Source: Verrucomicrobiota bacterium
Lineage (GTDB): Bacteria > Verrucomicrobiota > Verrucomicrobiia > Opitutales > Seribacteraceae
Assembly (NCBI GenBank): GCA_014382645.1
Contig: JACNJI010000362.1
Span: forward strand, 1-6,684
DNA length: 6,684 nt
Reading direction: 5' to 3'
In this document: positions 1 to 5,544 of the stretch, in pieces
How positions within the stretch are numbered: position 1 is the stretch's first letter
Layout of the letters: each line of letters begins with the position of its first letter
The notes under the pieces: generated by a model
Seen by the model: only the letters and a program-made list of their open reading frames with translations
What the model was told of the DNA's origin: nothing
Databases searched by the model: none
Made by a program: the position numbers and the translations under genes

Positions 1-35
1 TTGCCAAAAGTAAGCGCGTTCACAGCGACAGAAAC

Positions 36-1082
36 TTACTTACCCGTCATGCGAATCTCGGAGATCTTTACCGGCCCACCCTTCTTGACGGAAAGATCGG
101 CCGCGAAAATAATCTCGTGTGATAGAACGGCCTCGTCGAGACTGGTATGGGGCATCTCCTTCCCCTTGTTCATGGCGTCGAAAAAGGCCTCGAACTGGGT
201 TTGGTAGGGATGATCCGCGACATCGCCCGAATCCACCAGTTTCATGGAAAGCTCGCTCCACTGTGTCTTGTCTGACTTGAGCTCTTCGCAATGAAGTTTG
301 TTGTCGAGCAAACTGCCTTTGCTCCCAACCAAGTGAGTATGGAAATAGTAAGGTTGCAGACAGTCGAGCACGGACGCCGTCTTGCCCACGCTCCCATCTT
401 TGAACTTCATGATCGTAACGGTGGTGGTCGGGTATTCGTACTTCTTGAAATACTTATGACTGGACTGAGTGGCGTAACTAGTTACCTCAACAACCTCGCC
501 GTCCATACAACCACGAAGCGCATCCAAGGCGTGACAACCCGCCGAAAGCAAACTGCTTCCGCCGGCTCTTTTTTTCACGTTCCACCGGTACTGTCCATAC
601 CAAGGACCGACCCCGTGGTAGTAGTCGATTTCTCCATAATGAATGGAACCGAGTAATCCCTTGTCGATGATGGCCTTGGTGGACTGAAACTGGTTCGAAA
701 ACCACGCCTCGAAACAGACACAGGTTCCCACGCCGGCTTTTTGAGCCGCTTTTTGCATGGCATATACGTCCTTCAAGGAAAGGGCTAAAGGTTTTTCAAC
801 GATAAGATGCTTACCTGCTTCCGCCGCGGCAATGGCTTGCTTTGCGTGCTGGTAGGGATAACTGCAGATATCCACCACGTTCACGTTCTCGTCCGCAATC
901 AGCTTCTTGACGTCGCGGTAAGGCGTGATGTCGGATCCATAACGCTGCTTCAGTTCGCCCGCATCGAGCGGGCGGGAGGAGTAGATGGCCACGACTTCGG
1001 CATCGGGACAGGCGTTGATTGCATCGATATGGGCAGTGGCAGCCCAACCATATCCGATAATTCCTACGTTATACTTGGCCAT
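36..1082 (-). CDS. Gfo/Idh/MocA family NAD(P)-dependent oxidoreductase, cytoplasmic
   Basis: This 348-residue protein has the normal length and layout of the Gfo/Idh/MocA family, which oxidises or reduces sugar and cyclitol hydroxyls with NAD(P). The N-terminal Rossmann fold opens with GIIGYG at residues 7-12. The family EKP motif, with its conserved lysine, is at 96-98. The C-terminal alpha/beta domain holds the GGSSLLSAGCHALD segment at 174-187, with the expected histidine at 184. In characterised members such as inositol dehydrogenase, an aspartate lies four residues before this histidine; here that position is Ser180. There is no signal peptide, so the protein should be cytoplasmic, unlike the Tat-exported paralogue at 3330-4622. 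The ATG at 1082 starts two residues before the first Rossmann strand, so a longer form is unlikely. I see no clear Shine-Dalgarno sequence. It is divergent from the PIG-L gene and ends with TAA at 36-38. The substrate cannot be named. Confidence 0.93.
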   Translation of the reverse strand: MAKYNVGIIGYGWAATAHIDAINACPDAEVVAIYSSRPLDAGELKQRYGSDITPYRDVKKLIADENVNVVDICSYPYQHAKQAIAAAEAGKHLIVEKPLALSLKDVYAMQKAAQKAGVGTCVCFEAWFSNQFQSTKAIIDKGLLGSIHYGEIDYYHGVGPWYGQYRWNVKKRAGGSSLLSAGCHALDALRGCMDGEVVEVTSYATQSSHKYFKKYEYPTTTVTIMKFKDGSVGKTASVLDCLQPYYFHTHLVGSKGSLLDNKLHCEELKSDKTQWSELSMKLVDSGDVADHPYQTQFEAFFDAMNKGKEMPHTSLDEAVLSHEIIFAADLSVKKGGPVKISEIRMTGK

Positions 1083-1197
1083 GTGTCATTGATTTGTATT
1101 TGAGGTTTGCGATCTAGCCTTTGGGCTGAACGATAAAAGAAGAAAGATTCTTCACCTCGTCCATAAGCGGCAAGACAAAACATAACGGAAAACAGCA
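1083..1197. promoter_or_regulatory. Divergent intergenic region, must contain promoters for both flanking genes
   Basis: These 115 bases separate the start codons of the minus-strand oxidoreductase and the plus-strand PIG-L deacetylase, so transcription of both must begin here or depend on this region. I could not fix convincing -35/-10 pairs. On the plus strand TTGCGA (1107-1112) and GATAAA (1132-1137) have a 19 nt spacer. On the minus strand TTGCCG and GAATCT have a 17 nt spacer with a poor -10. Both are weak. A purine run GGAAAA at 1187-1192, five bases before the ATG at 1198, is the likely ribosome binding site for the PIG-L gene. A short AGCC/GGCT inverted repeat (1116-1127) is probably not significant. 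Confidence 0.5.
1139..1153. promoter_or_regulatory. Perfect short palindrome, candidate operator
   Basis: GAAGAA-AGA-TTCTTC is a perfect 6 bp inverted repeat with a 3 bp centre. It lies almost exactly in the middle of the 115 bp divergent spacer. Both the position and the symmetry suit a binding site for a dimeric regulator that could control the oxidoreductase and the deacetylase together. There is no T-rich tail, so it is not an intrinsic terminator. A 6 bp repeat in purine-rich sequence can arise by chance, and no regulator gene lies in the window, so this is a candidate only. Confidence 0.3.
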
Positions 1198-2028
1198 ATG
1201 TCCTTACCACCTCGAATTCTTCTGTTCGGAGCGCATCCCGACGACGCCGAATACCATGCGGGTGGTCTCCTTACTCGCTACCGCAAGGAATTGGACGCCA
1301 CGGTAAAGCTAATTTCGCTCACCGACGGCGCTGCAGGCCACCACAAACGATCCCCCGAAGACCTTCGCAAGCTACGCCAGAGCGAATCAGCGAACGCAGG
1401 CAAAGTGATCGGGGCCGAGTACGTCAACTGGGATTTGCCCGACGCCCACCTCGAAGCCACACTCAAAAACCGCGAACGCGTTATCCGCGAGATTCGAACC
1501 TTCCGGCCAGACCTCGTGCTTACACACCGTTCCTGCGACTACCATCCGGATCACCGGGCTGTCGGGCAACTCGTACAGGACGCATCCTATCTCGTCACCG
1601 TACCAAACATTCTTCCCGAAGTACCTCCACTCTTCAACGATCCCGTCATTCTTTACATGCCGGATCTCTTCACAAGACCAGCTCCCTTGCGACCGGATCT
1701 GGTCTTGGACGTGGGCGAACAAGTCGATTCAATTGTCGCAATGCTGGCCTGCCACCGTACGCAAGTCTTCGAGTGGCTGCCCTACGAGGGAGGCATTCTC
1801 GATCAAGTACCTGAAGACGAAAACGCCAAACTAGAATGGCTTCGTGGCTGGTTTTACGAGCAAGTCGCGGAACGGGCAAATCGATTTCGCGATGCCCTCG
1901 TCGCGAACTACGGCGAGGAACATGGACAAGCAGTCAAATGCTGCGAAGCCTACGAGGTGAGCGAGTACGCCTCTCCCATGCACGAGAAAGGACGAGCAAA
2001 GTTATGGCCGTTCAACGAATCGGTTTGA
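1198..2028 (+). CDS. PIG-L/LmbE family deacetylase
   Basis: This 276-residue protein is a PIG-L (LmbE-like) zinc-dependent N-deacetylase. Known members remove acetyl groups from GlcNAc-containing or related amino-sugar substrates. The diagnostic GAHPDDAE segment follows the first strand at residues 11-18, with zinc ligands expected at His13 and Asp16. The second motif DYHPDHRAVG at 114-123 supplies the third metal-binding histidine. The region between carries LTDGAAGHH (41-49), also typical of the family. The C-terminal third (about 205-276) is charged and probably helical, ending in a short LWPFNESV tail. No signal peptide is present, so it should act in the cytoplasm. The ATG at 1198 is preceded by GGAAAA with good spacing and places the first strand directly after the start. 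It is the only plus-strand gene here. It shares a divergent spacer with a Gfo/Idh/MocA oxidoreductase, and its last 17 bases overlap the beta-helix gene tail to tail. The substrate is unknown. Confidence 0.92.
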   Translation: MSLPPRILLFGAHPDDAEYHAGGLLTRYRKELDATVKLISLTDGAAGHHKRSPEDLRKLRQSESANAGKVIGAEYVNWDLPDAHLEATLKNRERVIREIRTFRPDLVLTHRSCDYHPDHRAVGQLVQDASYLVTVPNILPEVPPLFNDPVILYMPDLFTRPAPLRPDLVLDVGEQVDSIVAMLACHRTQVFEWLPYEGGILDQVPEDENAKLEWLRGWFYEQVAERANRFRDALVANYGEEHGQAVKCCEAYEVSEYASPMHEKGRAKLWPFNESV

Positions 2029-3319
2029 ACCCTCGAGTAATTCGCCAAGCGGGTCCTTTCGCTTCAAAGCGGTAAGCCCCGACGTCGCGGGAAGAACCGC
2101 GCGAGCGACCATCGAAATCATCTTTCGTAGAATATCTCGGATTGGCCATCCTGAGCAGAGACGATCCTCCGATCGGGTATAATGCCTCAGTCAGGTCACG
2201 ATTCAATCTTCCGGTGTTTCGCCACTCGTCGAGACCAAGCTTTGAGACCGAAACACTCCCCTGCCCCACATTACCGGAAAAGGTCACGAAACCATCAGCA
2301 GGTACCCGTAAGGCGGTGCCGCCATAGAGTGCATTATTTGCCACGATCACGGACCCGGAATATTTCCCCTTGCTCGGTGGAATAATACGTAAGGCGGTCT
2401 TTCCCGTATTCACAACGGTGTTGTGGGTGATGGTCAGATTCCCCACTACGGCACTTTGATGGTCTCGTGAATAGATGCCCGCACCGCCGCAGTTAAAAAT
2501 AACGTTGTTCCGCACGACGGCATCGGATGCCGCCTGAATGCCGCTGTCCGCTACGTTGAAGATGAGGTTGCGTTCGATCACGTTCGGTTCCTTACCGTCC
2601 GTATCGTAAACGATGACGCCGGGGTATTTCACATCGTGTATTACATTATCGCGCACCAAGTTGCCCCAGCTCCCGTCTTTCAACTCGATGCCGTCTCCTT
2701 GGCTCACCTGCGGTCCCTTCAAGTCATGGATGTAGTTCCCTTCGATAAGTCCATGAAAAAACTGGGTCTGGGTCTTGCCATTGGATTCCGAATTAGATCC
2801 CAGATAGAATGCTTCGCCATGTCCGCTCGTATGATGAATGTGGTTGCGCCGAAAAACCATGCCTTCATAGAGGTTCCCCACATGGTTACAAGTCACTGCC
2901 ACACCCCCCAAGTGATGAATGTGCAAACCCTCCAACGTAACGAATTTAGCCATAGTGTCTCCATGCTTATAGATGCGAATAGCGGCGGCACCTCCCGTGA
3001 TCTCGAACCCCTTGAGCGTTATGTACTGCGTCCCCGATAGATTAAAAGTGTTTTGGCGATCGTCGGGCCTGCGGAAGATGACTTTGGCTCCTACGGCGGC
3101 CCGGATAACTATGGGGTTCGCCGAGGTGCCGACATGACTAAGTACAAGCATACGCGGATTGGAGTAAGTTCCCTCCAGCAGGACAACTTCGTCACCCGGT
3201 TGCAAACCGTCACCGTGAAGCAAACCGAACCAGTCGTCCGAAGGCCCCACTTGATGAATCTCGGCAGGGGCAAGAACCTGTATAAATAAGAAAAAGAATA
3301 ACAGGCGAACAAGGTTCAT
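2012..3319 (-). CDS. Secreted right-handed parallel beta-helix protein, possible polysaccharide lyase or glycan-binding protein
   Basis: This 435-residue protein has a Sec signal peptide (MNLVRLLFFFLFIQVLAPA), with likely cleavage after Ala19. Residues 20-110 resemble the N-terminal cap of pectate-lyase-like folds: LQPGDEVVLLEGTY at 39-52, then PIVIRAA at 69-75. From about 95 to 350 there are repeated beta-helix coils with a recurring N-x-I-x-x pattern, for example FRRNHIHH (156-163), IEGNYIHD (192-199), VRDNVIHD (222-229), IERNLIFN (248-255) and VRNNVIFN (269-276). The sequence DFDGRSRGSSRDVGAYRF at 401-418 is a closing motif common in such proteins. Families with this fold include lyases, hydrolases and epimerases of polysaccharides. 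No catalytic set can be assigned with certainty. The ATG at 3319 lies 10 nt after the oxidoreductase stop, with no good Shine-Dalgarno, which suggests translational coupling as the last gene of the train. The stop at 2012-2014 lies inside the end of the opposing PIG-L gene. Confidence 0.88.
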   Translation of the reverse strand: MNLVRLLFFFLFIQVLAPAEIHQVGPSDDWFGLLHGDGLQPGDEVVLLEGTYSNPRMLVLSHVGTSANPIVIRAAVGAKVIFRRPDDRQNTFNLSGTQYITLKGFEITGGAAAIRIYKHGDTMAKFVTLEGLHIHHLGGVAVTCNHVGNLYEGMVFRRNHIHHTSGHGEAFYLGSNSESNGKTQTQFFHGLIEGNYIHDLKGPQVSQGDGIELKDGSWGNLVRDNVIHDVKYPGVIVYDTDGKEPNVIERNLIFNVADSGIQAASDAVVRNNVIFNCGGAGIYSRDHQSAVVGNLTITHNTVVNTGKTALRIIPPSKGKYSGSVIVANNALYGGTALRVPADGFVTFSGNVGQGSVSVSKLGLDEWRNTGRLNRDLTEALYPIGGSSLLRMANPRYSTKDDFDGRSRGSSRDVGAYRFEAKGPAWRITRGFKPIR

Positions 3320-3329
3320 AGGAAAACCA

Positions 3330-4622
3330 TCAAATGAACTTCGTCAATCCCGGCATGGCAATACGCACGGCGGGGGCAGGGCCCCACTCGTGTTTCTCGG
3401 GCCCTAGGACTTCCTTCGAGTTGAGAGCCATGTCCCAAGTGATCTCCTGCCCCGTGTAAGTGGCCATGCGCCCCATGATGGCGAGCAAAGTACTCTTGGC
3501 CATGTATTCTCCGTTGTTGATTGGCTTGCCGGATCGAATGCTAGCGAAAAGTTCGTCATGCTCAGTCTGGTAGACGTCATTGCCCTCTCCACGATATACC
3601 CATAGGTCCTTGCCCTTGGCGTCGATGGTTACTCCGTTGCGTCGCTCGGAAAAACGTGCCCGACCCGCGGACCCTTGGATCTCGGCGCTCATGTTGCTCT
3701 TGCAGCCCTTCATCTGGCGGGTGTTGCTGTACAGCTTGGCCCCGTCGGCGTATTCATAGACGATGGAATGATGGTCGAAAATGTTGCCGTATTTTTTCTC
3801 CGTGCGCACATGCCGGCCACCCATGCCCACAGCCTTGATTGGGTAGGCCCCTTTGGCCCACGAGCAAACATCGAGAAAATGTACGTGCTGTTCCACGTTG
3901 AAATCGCCCGAAAGCCAACTGTAATAATACCAGTTGCGCATTTGATAATGCATGTCAGTCCAGTCGGGTTGCCGTTCCTTGTACCAGATCGAACCACGAT
4001 AGTCATTGGCCTGAAGGGAGAGCAAATCACCGATAGCACCGTCATGCAGTCGATGCACCAGCTCTTGAAGACCGTAAGAGTGGCGCAGGCAAAGCCCGGA
4101 AACGACAGAGAGCTTTTTCTTCTTCGCAAGCTTACAGGAAGCAAGCACGGACCGAATGCCCGGACCATCCACAGCCACGGGCTTTTCCGCAAAGACATGG
4201 ACGCCCGCGTTGATAGCTTTCTCAATGTGAACGGGACGGAAGTGAGGGGGCGTGGCCAGCAGGACAACGTCCACTCCACTCGCGAGCAACTGATCGAAGG
4301 CATCGAAACCAACGAACCTCTTGTCCGCAGGAACTGATATTCTTTCAGAAACAGCCGGAATTGCGAGTAAGCGTTCGAGACTACCATCCAAGCGATCCGA
4401 AAACATGTCTGCCATGGCTACGAGTCGAGTTCCCGAGTCCGCCTGCAAAGCCTGCCGGCAAGCACCCGTGCCACGCCCCCCGCAACCGACTAAACCCACT
4501 TTGAGAACCTCGGCTTTCTCGGCCGGGTCAGCGGCCAAACTCGAAGTAATGACGGTGCCGGCTGTGGCAACGGCCGATTTGGAAATGAAATTGCGTCGGG
4601 TAAATGCACGTTCGAGTTTCAT
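3330..4622 (-). CDS. Tat-exported Gfo/Idh/MocA family oxidoreductase
   Basis: This 430-residue protein begins with a twin-arginine signal: TRRNFISKSA at 8-17, then a mild hydrophobic stretch to an AA site near residue 31. This implies export in a folded, cofactor-loaded state. The Rossmann fold shows VGLVGCGGRGTG at 42-53, a form common in PVC and Bacteroidota paralogues, and the EKP lysine motif at 146-148. The segment GDFNVEQHVHFLDV (239-252) is the active-site loop, with His248, and Glu244 in place of the usual Asp four residues earlier. Periplasmic members of this subfamily are proposed to oxidise sugar hydroxyls, often next to DUF1080 genes. An in-frame ATG at 4685 would add 21 residues and overlap the DUF1080 gene. 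I chose 4622 because it puts the Tat motif at the N-terminus and leaves 7 nt to the upstream stop. No strong Shine-Dalgarno is visible, so coupling to the upstream gene is likely. The substrate is unknown. Confidence 0.93.
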   Translation of the reverse strand: MKLERAFTRRNFISKSAVATAGTVITSSLAADPAEKAEVLKVGLVGCGGRGTGACRQALQADSGTRLVAMADMFSDRLDGSLERLLAIPAVSERISVPADKRFVGFDAFDQLLASGVDVVLLATPPHFRPVHIEKAINAGVHVFAEKPVAVDGPGIRSVLASCKLAKKKKLSVVSGLCLRHSYGLQELVHRLHDGAIGDLLSLQANDYRGSIWYKERQPDWTDMHYQMRNWYYYSWLSGDFNVEQHVHFLDVCSWAKGAYPIKAVGMGGRHVRTEKKYGNIFDHHSIVYEYADGAKLYSNTRQMKGCKSNMSAEIQGSAGRARFSERRNGVTIDAKGKDLWVYRGEGNDVYQTEHDELFASIRSGKPINNGEYMAKSTLLAIMGRMATYTGQEITWDMALNSKEVLGPEKHEWGPAPAVRIAMPGLTKFI

Positions 4623-4629
4623 AACTGTC

Positions 4630-5424
4630 TCACTTCTTGGCGGGTTCAAGGATGGCGTTCCGAAAAAAAACTTCGTGGCCCTCATTCTGAAAAAGGATGC
4701 GACCGCCAGCGGGGAAAACTTCGTAGACCTGATTCACGGTGAAACCATTCACCTTGATATTGATGCGGTCCGTCAAGCAAATGACCTCGACCTTGGTCCA
4801 TTTCCCGAGGGGGGAGGCGACATCCCATCGACCACGAGTATCCAGCAGTTCCTTGAAGTCCGGATCGTGGTGCGTCCACCAGAACTGCCGCCCGAACCAC
4901 TTTGTCGGCTTTCCGCCGGGATTCCAACGGGTACGATTATCACGTGCCTTGAGTGTGTCACTAGTTAAGGTCACGGGAATCGTCTTCTTGTCGAAATCGG
5001 TCCCGCGAATGACGATGAGGTCGCCCTCGCAACCTTGGGCCAACTGACACTCCACCGAAGCCATCCATTTATCCCCCGAGTTACCGTCGGGACCGGTGGC
5101 ATGGATTAGCAAGCCCGAGTTTCGCACATACTTCCCGCCGTCCGTCTTCTTTCCCCACTTGTATTCCACCGATAGATGATAATCCTTGTAGCCTTGCTTG
5201 GGACCTACGTAACCACGACCCGCCCCGGAAATGTGAATAACACCGTCCGTTATGGAAAAGGCACTGCCCTTATCTTCCGTACCGATGCCCTCCGACCATG
5301 TGGTGAAACCACTCAAGTCCTTGACTTGGAAGAGCTCGAGAGGACCTGTCGGAACAATGAACTGAGGAGTCTCCGCAGCCAGTGGCAAACAAGAAGCAAG
5401 CAACCATGAGTAAAGATTCTTCAT
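4630..5424 (-). CDS. Exported DUF1080 (3-keto-disaccharide hydrolase family) protein
   Basis: The 264-residue form starting at 5424 has a secretion signal (MKNLYSWLLASCLPLAAETP) and one DUF1080 domain, a concanavalin-like jelly roll. Family features in order are DLSGFTTW (36-43), DGVIHISGAGRGYV (60-73), the RNSGLLI turn (101-107), VECQLAQGCEGD (124-135), a tryptophan- and aromatic-rich stretch (167-187), GKWTKVEV (207-214) and RILFQNEGHEVFFRN (242-256). Characterised members cleave 3-keto-glycosides made by a partner oxidoreductase. The neighbouring Tat-exported Gfo/Idh/MocA gene, only 7 nt downstream, fits that partnership. The start is uncertain. An in-frame ATG at 5436 adds MSYP and gives a longer n-region, making LASC a possible lipobox with Cys at residue 16. 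A TTG at 5541 would bury the signal and is unlikely. No clear Shine-Dalgarno precedes either ATG. The protein could be a lipoprotein or soluble in the periplasm. Confidence 0.88.
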   Translation of the reverse strand: MKNLYSWLLASCLPLAAETPQFIVPTGPLELFQVKDLSGFTTWSEGIGTEDKGSAFSITDGVIHISGAGRGYVGPKQGYKDYHLSVEYKWGKKTDGGKYVRNSGLLIHATGPDGNSGDKWMASVECQLAQGCEGDLIVIRGTDFDKKTIPVTLTSDTLKARDNRTRWNPGGKPTKWFGRQFWWTHHDPDFKELLDTRGRWDVASPLGKWTKVEVICLTDRINIKVNGFTVNQVYEVFPAGGRILFQNEGHEVFFRNAILEPAKK

Positions 5425-5466
5425 CGGATAAGACATGAGGCAATGAGAGAGTTCCTTGCGCTCCTC

Positions 5467-5489
5467 CCCTTCTCCGACAAGGAGAAAGG
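5467..5489. other. Intercistronic hairpin between SGNH and DUF1080 genes
   Basis: TTCTCC (5470-5475) pairs with GGAGAA (5481-5486) around a 5 nt loop. After one mismatch, two more C-G pairs extend the stem. It lies in the roughly 120 bp gap between the SGNH stop and the DUF1080 start, the only sizeable gap in the minus-strand train. Neither strand shows a T-run after the stem, so it is not a standard intrinsic terminator. It could be an mRNA processing or stability element. A GGGGAGGAG purine run follows it on the minus strand but has no start codon at usable distance. A second small repeat, GGTAA-CC-TTACC, lies at 5488-5499. Confidence 0.35.
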
Positions 5490-5544
5490 TAACCTTACCC
5501 AAACAATTTCCGCAACAAGCCCCACTCGTTTCCCAAGACAAGCC

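Noticed and set aside
1..35. Possible upstream end of another gene or a terminator after the first oxidoreductase
   Set aside because: The 35 bases show no stem with a T-run and no frame with recognisable sequence. There is too little to call.
3328..3330. ATG overlapping the oxidoreductase TGA as ATGA, as a possible start of the beta-helix gene
   Set aside because: It is out of frame with the beta-helix gene and reaches a stop after four codons. The in-frame ATG at 3319 gives a clean signal peptide.
3675..4337. Plus-strand open frame of 220 codons
   Set aside because: It is antisense to the Tat-exported oxidoreductase, shows no domain, signal or upstream ribosome site, and is best explained as a shadow frame.
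3710..4387. Minus-strand open frame of 225 codons in another frame of the oxidoreductase
   Set aside because: It is fully nested in a gene with conserved motifs in the other frame. Its translation is rich in Arg, Ser, Cys and Trp and matches nothing recognisable.
4623..4685. Longer N-terminus for the Tat-exported oxidoreductase
   Set aside because: It would overlap the DUF1080 gene by 56 bases and push the twin-arginine motif away from the N-terminus. The ATG at 4622 is the natural start.
4321..4968. Plus-strand open frame of 215 codons spanning two genes
   Set aside because: It runs antisense across the junction of the DUF1080 and oxidoreductase genes, both of which are well supported, and has no features of its own.
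5461..5469. Strong purine run as ribosome binding site for the DUF1080 gene
   Set aside because: It lies about 25 bases before the nearest in-frame ATG, with no alternative start codon in frame at usual spacing.
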